In this document: positions 45,036 to 54,332 of the stretch, in pieces
How the letters are laid out: each line of letters starts with the position of its first letter
Numbering within the stretch: the stretch's first letter is position 1
NCBI GenBank assembly: GCA_022559985.1
Contig: JAFJTR010000124.1
Span: 1 to 64,000, forward strand
DNA from: Parastagonospora avenae f. sp. tritici 18332-5
Lineage: Eukaryota; Ascomycota; Dothideomycetes; Pleosporales; Phaeosphaeriaceae
DNA length: 64,000 nt
Direction: 5' to 3'
The notes under the pieces: model-generated
The model's database searches: none
Seen by the model: only the letters and a program-made list of their open reading frames with translations
Told to the model about the DNA's origin: nothing
Position numbers and translations under genes: made by a program

Positions 45036-46411
45036 ATGGGAGTAGGCGAGACCATCACCGTTATTAACAAGTCGGGCAAGGTTGTGAGCAGTGTAAGTAC
45101 CCGATAAGGACCTGATGCGCCACGATAAGCCCCCGTGCTAATAGTCCGTAGAGCAAGCACATTGTCAGCGTCTTCAAGGAGGCCAAGGCCGCCTACCGCG
45201 AGCGCAAGGCAGAGATCAAGGCCGAGAAGGAGGCTGCCTACCAGCTGAAGAAGCTGAATGAGGGCGTCAAGGCCGTGCGCATCGACGACGATGTGCAGTC
45301 GCGTGCATCGTCGCATCGCTCCAAGAAGACGACGGCCACCCGCTCCAAGAGCCACAAACCCTCCAGCCGCGTGAGGCCCGGCATAGAGCGGGGCTATACC
45401 GACAGCTTCTATGCCAACGACAGCCCGCGCACGAGCAAGCATCGCTTCGAGGATGACCTCGCAGGAAACGCACAGGATGCGCACAGGATGGAGATTGTTC
45501 GGAGAAACTCGGACCAGGCCGTCCAGAAGTCGAGCAGACCAGAGCCGCGTCGCAAGTCGGAGGGCTACATCGACATGGACCTCGCATATGGCGACATCCC
45601 GCCTCCACTTCCCGCGAAGAAGTATGACGACGGCGAGTTGAAGGAGAAGGCATCCAAGATCACCATGTTGCTGGATGAGGCCAATTGCCTGCAGTACTCC
45701 GTCACCCAGACCATCGAGAACCTGCAGAAGAACCCCGAGGCACTAGCCGCTGTGTCACTGACACTCGCCGAGATCAGCGCCATTGTTGGCAAGATGGGAC
45801 CCGGGGTTCTTCTGACCCTCAAGGGCAGCTTCCCCGCTGTCGCCGCCCTTCTCCTCAGCCCGCAATTCATGATCGCTGGAGGTGTTGCCGTTGGTGTGAC
45901 CATCGTTGCACTGGGTGGCTACAAAATTATCAAGAAGATCCAGGCCGACAGCGTTGAGAAGGTAGCAGCACCCGTGGAGATTCCGATGGCGCCCATGCGT
46001 GCCAGGGTCGACTCTGCCGCCGAACTGGACCAGCTGGACGAACTCGAGCCTGCCGAGCTCAGCCGCGTCGAGCTGTGGCGCCGGGGCATCGCAGACGTCG
46101 AGGCTCAGAGTGTCGGTACCTCTATTGACGGAGAGTTTGTCACCCCTGGCGCATCAAGACAGCTCATCGCCGCTGGTGTCCTTGACGAAGACGACCTCAA
46201 GTCTCGCCGCAGTGCTAGAAGCCGAGTGAGCCGTGCCGACAGCGAACGCCGTCCCAAGTCGACCCACAAAGCCAAGTCCGAGAAGAGCGTCAAGACAACC
46301 AAGACTTCCGAGACCCGAAGAAGCAAGACCGTCAAAGAGACCAGCAGCAAGAAGAAGGAGAAGGAACCTTCTGGTCTGAAGATGCTGTTCCGCGCGCACA
46401 CTCACGCATAG
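45036..46411 (+). CDS. Conserved fungal protein with glycine-rich hydrophobic segment, unknown
   Basis: Exons 45036-45092 and 45152-46411 (GTAAGT..CCGTAG) give 438 residues. The first exon encodes 'MGVGETITVINKSGKVVSS', a short beta-prone segment of the kind that appears at the tip of some fungal signalling proteins; it is followed by a basic helix 'KHIVSVFKEAKAAYRERKAE'. Residues 62-160 are Ser/Arg-rich and disordered. Residues ~180-278 form a helical core ending in a hydrophobic, Gly/Ala-rich stretch (about 234-278, 'LLLSPQFMIAGGVAVGVTIV') long enough for one or two membrane passes, then 'YKIIKKI'. The C-terminus is basic (Ser/Lys/Arg repeats). Could be membrane-active or membrane-anchored. 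I have the impression that related proteins occur across Pezizomycotina but could not check. Confidence 0.75.
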
Positions 46412-46810
46412 TCAGGGGCAGTGTGACGTATATATCCCGCACAGCATTCGGCGTTCCGCCCGCATCATCACTTCTTTGCATTTAGCGCTGCTTTTACAAT
46501 TTCCGCATATACCATTTAGACGTCAACGTCGCAAGTCATTCTGCTTTCACCGGAGTCTTGGGTCAAGGTCGGGTCTGGCCTTGTTGTATCATCGCTTCGT
46601 TCTTCACGCATAATATGTTTTTATACCAAAATACAACGCTTACTTTGGAACATGAGAGTTTAACATTCGCATTATAATAGTGCAGGCTGGAAAGCCTCAA
46701 GCGTCTTCAGTCCATTCGATACGATGCAACAGTGAATCGTATGACTTGTCGATTCTTCATTCTATCTACTCTCGCGCTCATCAAACCACATCACCACCAT
46801 CCACGACCCC
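46412..46810. other. Convergent intergenic, 400 bp
   Basis: 3' flanks of the 45.0-kb gene and of paralog 1. AT-rich stretch near 46610-46680; nothing else. Confidence 0.4.
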
Positions 46811-47632
46811 CTAGTCAAACCTCATCCTCTTCAGCTCCTGCTCCTCATGCTCCTCATGCTCATCCTCATCTTCCATCTCATCCTCCAGCTCCCACAACTC
46901 TCGTTTCGTCACGGTCCGGGCGAAGTCAAAGTCTTGACCCTCAAGCTGGTTCCTGAGGTTGCGAATCTTGCGCGCGCGAAGCAGCTTGCGCAGCTCCGAG
47001 GACAGTTCCAGACGCTGGCGGACCGGCGCACCAGCTTGAACTTGCGATAATCGCGACGCGAAAAGGGGGGCGGAAGGTTGCGGGAGTCCCAGCGTAAGCC
47101 GAATAGGCTGCTCAGACGGCGATATATGCTCCTGGACGACCTCTGGCGCAGGCGAACTGCCAAACAGAGAGTCGTGAGAAGGCGCAGGTGAGCTAGGACA
47201 CGGGGTCGCAACACGCGCAACCATCTCAACGCTCTCCGAGCGCAGCGGGAAAGGCTGACCAGCTGCCACACTCATCTCTTTCTTCACCTCCTCCTTCTTT
47301 CGTCCATCCATCATCTCAATAACGCCCTGCACGTCTTCCACCCGCAGTGCTTTCAGATCCAGCGCGTCCTGCGGATCGTTGGTGTACACGCATTGCGCCT
47401 CGTACGGACTCAGTAGCAATTGCAGCGCCCTAGCGCGCTTCGTGTCGTCGCCTTCGCCCATGTTGGTGATCTCGGTGAGGTCCGCGAGGGCGACGAGGAG
47501 GCCCATGTCCCAGTCGTTGGGGTCAAGGGTGGGCAGGGTTTCGTCGTCGTGTAGGCGTGAGGGGCATTCGAGCCAGTCTGCGATGATGGTGTCGATGAGG
47601 GTGTCGCGGTGATTGGTGGTGGATTGAGTCAT
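46811..47632 (-). CDS. Local paralog family, member 1 (273 aa, unknown function)
   Basis: Single exon, 273 residues. Shares the order of blocks with the genes at 48144 and 49844: an N-terminal helical region with 'LDPNDWDMGLLVALADLTEI' and 'ALRVEDVQGVIEMM', a 'MSVAAGQPFPL' motif, 'SHDSLFGSSPAPE' (the YESLFG-like motif), a basic helix 'LRKLLRARKIRNLRNQLEGQ', and an acidic then basic end '...ELKRMRFD'. It is the only member on the minus strand and the most diverged. No domain recognised; charge pattern and basic ends suggest a nuclear protein. Reading frame intact. Start at 47632 is the first ATG of the open frame and is followed by the conserved N-terminal helix. Confidence 0.75.
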   Translation of the reverse strand: MTQSTTNHRDTLIDTIIADWLECPSRLHDDETLPTLDPNDWDMGLLVALADLTEITNMGEGDDTKRARALQLLLSPYEAQCVYTNDPQDALDLKALRVEDVQGVIEMMDGRKKEEVKKEMSVAAGQPFPLRSESVEMVARVATPCPSSPAPSHDSLFGSSPAPEVVQEHISPSEQPIRLTLGLPQPSAPLFASRLSQVQAGAPVRQRLELSSELRKLLRARKIRNLRNQLEGQDFDFARTVTKRELWELEDEMEDEDEHEEHEEQELKRMRFD

Positions 47633-48143
47633 TTCTTTTTGCGAGCTGCGTTTTAAGTTGTGTGTGAGATTGAGATAGTGTGGCTTGGTGGGAGCGGAAG
47701 GCTTTGTTGTGTGGTTGTTGGTGACAAAGGATTTTGAGGGGAGTGCTGGTTTGAAAGAGTGATTTGGCCGAGGGAAAGGGATTGTGATGGAACAAAGACT
47801 GCGGGGAGTAACTGCAGGTATTTGAAGGCGAGTATTAGCGCGAGTGTGCGTTTGTAGATGGTGTCACGTGAGCGCTTTGGGTGCGGAATAGGTATTCACC
47901 GTGACTTGCGGCGGGGAAACGACCATGAGTGAAAGTAAGAGCATGGTGACGGTGAGCAGGAAAGTCCATTTTTCTAAGTGACCATTATCTTGGATTTTTT
48001 GCTCTCTTCCCTATCGCTCTTTGTTCTACCAAAGTCAGGACAACTTCTCAAGCGCTCAAATACTACAGCAACCTCCTTTGTTCTCAACCCCATCAACCAC
48101 TCAAAACGTTCCAATATACAATCACGTACATTCACATCTAACA
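47633..48143. promoter_or_regulatory. Divergent intergenic between paralogs 1 and 2
   Basis: About 510 bp. The plus-strand leader of paralog 2 contains CTTTGTTCTCAACCCCATCA at 48076-48095, shared with paralogs 3 and 4. Confidence 0.55.
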
Positions 48144-49252
48144 TGCTTATATATTACGTAATGGCAAGTCGCCTACCAATCTACGCGATAGAGCCGGCGG
48201 ACATCCTAGATTCCATCAGTCGCAAATTTCGCGGGTCGTCCATGGACAACCTCTTCGATGACGCTGTCTGGCCCGCAGAAGATCCAGAAGATTGGCCCTT
48301 GGAGCTCCTCGCCTCAATCCATGGTCTCTCTGAGCTTGTCAAGGAGGCAGGCGACAACGAGAGGACCCAGCTCGCGCTATTTAAGATCGACCAGATGTGT
48401 TTCGATCGCGCGGCGCGCGTAGGATACCCGGACAGTATGGCAGCAATGGACGCCAAGATCATACAGGTTGTAGATGTCGAGACAGTCATTGCACAATGGG
48501 AGGCGGAAGATCGAAAGATAGAAATGGAGAGGATGACAGAAGAAGAATACACGCGCGTGATGCAAATTGCGACCTCTACACCGGGGGATCTGGACGACGC
48601 GATGGCTATCATGGAGGATAGAAGTACTTTGGAGAATGAGTCTGCGCAACGTCAATCCAGGCAGCCATCTACAGTTGTTCGTGCGACTAGATCAACCAGT
48701 GTTTTTGGCGTCCCATCAAACCGCCCAGCCAAGGACACTGCTCAGACCATCTTGTCTCGATCCGACAATGCGTCTTCAGATCAGAGCATGGCTATCAGTA
48801 GAGGACTAAGTGTAGCTGCTGGACGAAAAACAACCGTTCCCGCCCAAGCTCGATCATCACCGCATCCAACAGGACATCAGAAATGCGGAAAAACTTCTTC
48901 TCGCGCTTCTTTAATGGCTGCAGATAGGCCTCGCGCATCCCAATATCCCCAACAAGCTGTCATAGACCTGACTCGTCCGACTGCCGCGGAGCAAGTCGCC
49001 AGTAATAGAGTACACGAGTCCCTCTTCGGCAACAATGAACCAGAAGCCCTTGTTCCTTCCGTCCTTCGTCGCCGTTGCGTCATCATTCGCAAGCGCGCAA
49101 TGCTCGATCTTAACCTCGACTTGGAAGAGTTGGAGATCAAGTTCGAGATGACGGGGGTCGAGTACGATCGGGTTGAGCACAAGCTACAAGGCATGCAGAT
49201 CAAGTCTACGAAAGTGGGCATCAAGAGGAAGATGTTCGATTACGAGGACTAG
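48144..49252 (+). CDS. Local paralog family, member 2 (about 369 aa, premature stop suspected)
   Basis: The frame is open from 47978 but the likely start is ATG 48144 ('MLIYYVMASRLPIYAIEPAD') or the second ATG at 48162 ('MASRL'); upstream sequence is leader-like and shared with paralog 3. Blocks: 'AEDPEDWPLELLASIHGLSE', 'QVVDVETVIAQWE', 'LSVAAGRKTT', 'RVHESLFGNNEPEA', 'RRRCVIIRKRAMLDLNLDLE' and 'IKRKMFDYED'. At 49250-49252 a TAG interrupts; the same frame then continues 20 codons to another TAG (49313-49315), reading 'VEDEQWEGQEVGGKKVRLDE', the acidic-basic tail seen at the end of paralog 3 ('GKKMRLEGQ'). So a CAG (or similar) codon has probably become TAG. The protein may still be made without its last ~20 residues. 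Function unknown. Confidence 0.72.
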
Positions 49253-49843
49253 GTGGAGGATGAGCAGTGGGAGGGGCAGGAGGTTGGGGGCAAGAAGGTG
49301 AGGCTTGATGAGTAGAGATCGAGTATTGGGCTTGCTACTGTCATGAAAATTGGTAGCAAAGTCAAGGGCTGGTATTCTATATGACTGGCCTCGTCATATT
49401 TGCTCAAGCATGCTTTTTATTCGTAGCTATCGTTTTCTGTCCATGCTGAGAGCTTCTCAGCTTTCGATTTAAATGTCTGCCGGTATATACATAAGCAGCT
49501 TTACCCCTGCATCCACTGCAACGATCAATACCACTATTTTTCACTACTGTGTCATCATCAATCACTCTGGATGTGCTCCATGCAGCACATCACCTGACTC
49601 GAATATTCACTTCTGCGGACTTGGCTTGGACGCGCCATGGATACAAAAGCCTGCGGAATCGCGCGTTCCTCCTAATCATTCTTTGATCTACCAAACCCAG
49701 TCGGTCAACTCACCAAGCGAACAACTTCCAAGCTAATCCCCTTGCTCTTTGTTCTCAAATTCATTAACCACTTAACCCCTTCCAACAAAGAAACACACTT
49801 TCAACTATATTTATCAACAACATCAACTCACTTGTATGAAACC
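49253..49843. promoter_or_regulatory. Intergenic, paralog 2 tail and paralog 3 leader
   Basis: 49253-49315 is the still-readable tail of paralog 2. 49747-49775 (CTTTGTTCTCAAATTCATTA ...) is the leader block shared with paralogs 2 and 4. Confidence 0.55.
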
Positions 49844-50746
49844 ATGGTTTGTCACCCACTCTACGCCAAGAAGCCTTTAGACATTATAGAATCGATGACC
49901 GAAAACTTTGGGACACGTCTCAGCACCCTGTTCGATGAGATGGTCATGCATGACGCCCATCCAGAGGACTGGCCCCTACCGCTTCTCGTTTCCCTGCACG
50001 ACCTCTCCGTTCTCTTGCTCGAGCCCGCCATGGAAAAGGTGCAGAGGCTGCGGCGCGCCCGAGATCAGATCCAGCAGCTTTGCTTCGTTCGCGCAGAGCG
50101 TGTGGGTGATCTGGGCAGTGTGGCAGAGATGAAGGCAGCCATTATGCAGTCTATGGATGTCGAATCAGCCATTGGAGATGTCGTGAAAGAGGACGCGAGG
50201 GAGACGAAGAAGAGCAAGGACAAACAGAAGGAGGCTATCCCGCGCGGAGATCCTCAAGGTAGTGCATCGAACGGTCAGAGCATGGCAGCTCACCCAGGTC
50301 TAACCGTGGCTACTGAACTCTCGCGACTGATGGTACAGCAACGCCCCGGATCCAAGAACCCCATCCAGTCAACACCCCCACGTGGCCCATCACTCTCCCC
50401 TCAATCCCGGAGGCAAGGGGTTCGCGAGGTCTATGAGTCTCTCTTTGCAGGAGAACCCGTGGACAAGATGGAGCGGCGTCGTCGTGCCGTGCTGCGCAAG
50501 CGTGCCATTCGCGATACGAACCTCGACTTGGAAGACTTGGAAGTCAAGATCGAGGGCGTGGGTCATGAGGCCATGGATGTACAGGGGAAATGTGACCTAA
50601 AGTATCAGCACACGAACAAGAAGCGGAAGTTGCTGGAGCTCCAGGATGAAGAGGGGGATTATGTGGAGTTTTGGGGCATAGATGATGAAGAAGAGGAGCG
50701 CCCAGGAAAGAAGATGAGGCTCGAGGGACAGAATGCGGGGATTTGA
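49844..50746 (+). CDS. Local paralog family, member 3 (300 aa, intact)
   Basis: Single exon. Start at 49844 (ACC ATG GTT, strong context); an ATG at 49742 lies in the leader shared with paralog 2. Blocks in order: 'DAHPEDWPLPLLVSLHDLSV' (about residues 38-57), 'MDVESAIGDVV', 'PGLTVATELSRL', 'VREVYESLFAGEPVD', 'RRRRAVLRKRAIRDTNLDLE' then 'DLEVKIEGVG', and the acidic/basic end 'GKKMRLEGQNAG'. This copy has the full set with no lesion and is the best reference for the family. The conserved Arg/Lys block followed by an acidic 'LDLEDLE' helix looks like a protein- or nucleic-acid-binding element, but no known domain is recognised. Lies 0.6 kb after paralog 2 in the same direction, as from tandem duplication. 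Confidence 0.8.
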   Translation: MVCHPLYAKKPLDIIESMTENFGTRLSTLFDEMVMHDAHPEDWPLPLLVSLHDLSVLLLEPAMEKVQRLRRARDQIQQLCFVRAERVGDLGSVAEMKAAIMQSMDVESAIGDVVKEDARETKKSKDKQKEAIPRGDPQGSASNGQSMAAHPGLTVATELSRLMVQQRPGSKNPIQSTPPRGPSLSPQSRRQGVREVYESLFAGEPVDKMERRRRAVLRKRAIRDTNLDLEDLEVKIEGVGHEAMDVQGKCDLKYQHTNKKRKLLELQDEEGDYVEFWGIDDEEEERPGKKMRLEGQNAGI

Positions 50747-51130
50747 ATACATGTTGTGGGAGAAGCATGATTGGAGTAGAAGCATGATTGGAGTAGGAAT
50801 AGGGAAGGCGTGGCTTGATGGCCTCACTCGAAGTATATGTTGAGAAGTTGTGTAAGTTATGGATCATGCAGGTATGATTTCGTTTCAAAGCATGTCAGAA
50901 GTATCAAATCGGCGATGCCAGTATCTGAGCAGCGCAATATAACCAGAAAATACTCGAAGACTACCCCTAGTTGCTCTGGAATCGTCGACTGCTGCATGAT
51001 GAGGATGCCGAGGTATGCGGTGACATGTCGGCGTGATCGATAAGCGAATCGTCTCTTCCAACCTCACCTGTTTCCTTTCGGACATCGAGACGCAACAACA
51101 CCTTCACCAAAAAGGTTTTTTTTTACAATT
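50747..51130. other. Intergenic, about 380 bp
   Basis: Paralog 3 3' flank and promoter of the FAD oxidoreductase. A 14-bp word (GAAGCATGATTGGA) occurs twice in tandem at 50762-50794. A T-run (51115-51124) precedes the start. Confidence 0.5.
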
Positions 51131-52771
51131 ATGGGTGCCGTTCTTTCTTTCTTGCAGGATACAATCGCGTCACTTAGCTCCGCTATCGCTCTACTCGGCG
51201 CCTTATCGAACGAGTTCAATCAGGCACTACATCGTTCATCCTTACCTCCGGGTCTTCCGGTTCCAATATTTACTCGCCCGTATTGGATCGAGAATCCGCC
51301 TTTCCCAGAGCTCGTCAACGCGCAATCATCAGACTTACCCAAGACCGTTGATGTAGCCATTATTGGTTCCGGGATCGCCGGCGCAGCTACTGCACGCTCA
51401 TTACTCTATGAACGCCGTCGTCGTAATGTCGATACAGCTGAGAAAGTAGTCGTACTAGAGGCTCGCGAATTATGCAGTGGTGCGACGGCGCGCAATGGCG
51501 GACATATCAAAGTATCGCCGTATGAAGCTTTTCACATGTTCAGCCAGCAATATTCCAAGGAACGTGCGGTGGCTTTGACAAGATTTCAGATGCGCCATTT
51601 GAAGTGTCTAGTTGATTTGTGTAAGGATGAGGGCATTGTAGGTGCAGAGGCGAGGGAGGTGGAGACTGCAGATATCTTTCTGGATGATGTGGCGTGGAAG
51701 AAAGCCTTGAATGATCTTGAGGAGATGAAGAAGTGGATGCCGGATATTGAGATCAAGACATGGGAAGGAGATGAGGCTCAAGAGGTCAGAAATCGCCCGA
51801 ATGTGGGTATAAAAGGATCGCTGTACTAATGATAACAGAAATTCGGCGTCAACGAAGGCGTTGTAGGAGCTTTGTCATATACAGCTGGCGCTATATGGGC
51901 GTATCGCTTCACTGTGTCTATATGGGAGCGTCTCCAGAACGAATTCCCCGAAACTCTGGCGATTGAGACGAACACACCCGTCGAGTCAATCAGCGTGCCA
52001 AATGATGCACCAGCAGGTCTTCCATACGCGGTCCGGACTTCTCGAGGCACCATCTTTGCCCGCCACATCATCCATGCAACAAATGGCTTTGCAAGTCAAC
52101 TCATTCCTGGTCTTCGAAGGAAGATAGTAGGCGCACGCGCTCATATGTCTGCACAAGCTCCAGGCCTTTCATTCCCCAGGTGCGACGGTATGCGCTCATG
52201 GTCCGTGGTTTACAATGGTGGATTCGACTACATATCTCAACGGCCATCAATACCAGAGGAAGCTCAGGGTGATGTGATGCTTGGTGGTGGCTTCATGCGC
52301 TCATCGAAACAAGGCGTCGACCAACTTGGAATCTACGATGATGGCGCAGCTCTTGATTCGCTCACCGTCTCGCACATCGCTGGCATCTTTCCAGCGGTTT
52401 TCCATCCGAGATGGGGCGCAGGTTCAGAATTGAAGAATGTCTGGTCTGGCATCACAGGCATGACAGGAGATCTGGTGCCTTTCGTAGGAAGATTAGATGG
52501 TAAATTGACGCAGCGAGATGTGAAGAGCAAGGACGGCGCGAATACACATGGAGAGTGGATTACTGCGGGTTTCTGCGGGGAGGGTATGGTTTGGGCATGG
52601 CTTTGCGGGACGGGTCTTGGAATCATGATTGCAGGCACTGAAGATGAGGATGTCAAAGATGTGTTTGGTAGACCTGGCGGTCGACTCGCGGATTGGTTTC
52701 CGGATGAACTGAGAGTGTCGGCCCAGAGGCTGCGGAGTGCTGATGTGACCAATTTAGCAAACAGAATCTAG
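51131..52771 (+). CDS. FAD-dependent oxidoreductase (DAO family)
   Basis: Exons 51131-51784 and 51839-52771 (GTCAGA..ATAACAG, 54 nt) give 528 residues. The dinucleotide-binding motif is 'VDVAIIGSGIAGAATARSLL' (about residues 73-92), followed by 'VVVLEARELCSGATARNGGH', the ribose-binding acidic residue and the 'SGAT.RNGG' signature of the D-amino-acid-oxidase (DAO, PF01266) superfamily. 'HIIHATNGFAS' and 'WSGITGMTGDLVPFVGRL' complete the FAD fold, with 'AGFCGEGMVWAWLCGTGLG' near the C-terminus. It oxidises an amine or amino acid to an imine with FAD; substrate unknown. A hydrophobic N-terminal ~30 residues ('VLSFLQDTIASLSSAIALLG') may be a membrane anchor. Interrupts the paralog family between members 3 and 4. 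Confidence 0.88.
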
Positions 52772-53229
52772 AAAGGCCGGGCAAAAGGTTCGAATAGACT
52801 GTACGCCCGATTAGTACATTACTGGTTTGCTTCCATCTCAACAATCATCAGCAAGCACCTGCTCATGGGTATATGAGCAGCCTGCATGCCCAAGTCTAGT
52901 GGATATCGACCTGATTTAACATGTATACATCACTGCAAAAGCTCTCAATGCATGTCAAGTCAGGCACTATCTCATAACAATGGTGCGAGTTCGAGTATAA
53001 GCTTTCACCAAGTGCTATGACCACATCGTGACTGTTTCATGTAGTCAGCATCAATCACTGTAGTGGTAGTTCCTGCTCTTCCCTTTGTTCTCACCACTTC
53101 CTCGGCCTACCGCAATTGCGCATTCAAGTCAACAGGACCACTCCACTTCTTTGTTCTCAACCACACACACTCAACCGCCGAACAAAGATCACTCAAGCGA
53201 ACCATCTCTTCACCCGTAACAACGCAGAC
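52772..53229. promoter_or_regulatory. Intergenic, leader of paralog 4 relic
   Basis: Contains CTTTGTTCTCAACCACACAC at 53149-53168, matching leaders of paralogs 2 and 3, and a second CTTTGTTCTCACCAC at about 53081-53095. Confidence 0.55.
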
Positions 53230-54229
53230 ATGTCCTCCAACGCCGATCAACACACCATGGCTCGAGCTGGGAGGATGAGCGTTGCAGCTGATCCAGACCA
53301 CATCTTGCAGCCATCTGCCGGCTTGCGTACGCAAGCTTCTTCACCACGCTTGTCTCATTTGGGCAATTCAGTTCAGCCTTAAACAGTATCGCCGGTATTT
53401 CATCCCGCACCCAGCTCCCCTACTATCTACCCGCTCCCTCCCTTCGATCATGAGCTGACAGCATCGTCTGCACAGACGCCTACATCGCCTTGCTCGGACG
53501 CGGAAAAACTTGAGCATAATGATGCATCAAGTAGTCTTTCTTCCTACAACTCTCTCTTCGGCAAATCATCATTGCCGGGCAACACTTCGAGTTCTTCGCC
53601 TCGAGTCTCAACAGCTCCGCGAACCTCATTGCAAGACGATACTACAGCAGGCACTTCAGCCTCAGCAGAAGTCGAGGCTGAGCTACACGAAGCTGGAAAT
53701 CCTATTCGAATGCAAATTGGTGCCCGTCCTGTAGGACAAGCTTCACCCCCCCTGCTGCGATCTCCTTTTCCTTAGCATCCTCGCGCACATCCTACTTTTG
53801 GCCAACCAATGCTCGTACAACCTGCTCTTGGGCAAATTTGGTAACGGCAGCCTGTAATGCCTCAGAACTTCCAGCCCACCATGCCTCACCATCCCGGATA
53901 CCAGCCTCCGAAGACGTCAGGACAGCCTGACATACCTTTTCAAAGAGTGAAACGCTTCTCCCTCTCACAGGGCCTCATACCAAAATCGCCACAGTCGTCC
54001 TCTCCTCCGCTCCGCCCAACTCTGGACCCCGCAAGTCGCGCACTCCTTCGAGCCCGAGCCATTCGAGATGCGCGAAGATCTTGAAGGCATCAATGCTGAG
54101 GTCGAGCAGATGCGTGTCATGGCTGATGTTCAAGTACCCAGGAAGCGTAACTTGGATCGGCTTTTAGATGAGGATGAAGATGAGAAGGAGGAGGAGGAGG
54201 AGAGGACTAAGAAAGCTCGCATGGGCTAG
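53230..54229 (+). pseudogene. Local paralog family, member 4, decayed
   Basis: From ATG 53230 a single frame reads to 54084 with three internal stops: TAA at 53380-53382, TAG at 53773-53775 and a TAA near 53848 after 'LGQIW'. Between them family motifs survive: 'RMSVAADPDHILQ', 'LSSYNSLFGKSSLPG' and 'LDPASRALLRARAIRDARRS'. After a TGA at 54082 the neighbouring frame carries 'REDLEGINAEVEQMRVMAD' and 'DEDEKEEEEERTKKARMG' to a stop at 54229, so there is also one frameshift. The N-terminal DW block is missing. All three stops can be explained as CAA/CAG to TAA/TAG. The 5' leader is still recognisable. Not expected to make a full protein. Confidence 0.78.
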
Positions 54230-54332
54230 GAAAGGGAGGAGATAGATGTGGCCACGGGAGACCGTGAAGTAATACAAATCATTATTAATTTCATCCCTTA
54301 AATTATACTACCGTGAAGTTGTCCTGCCCACA

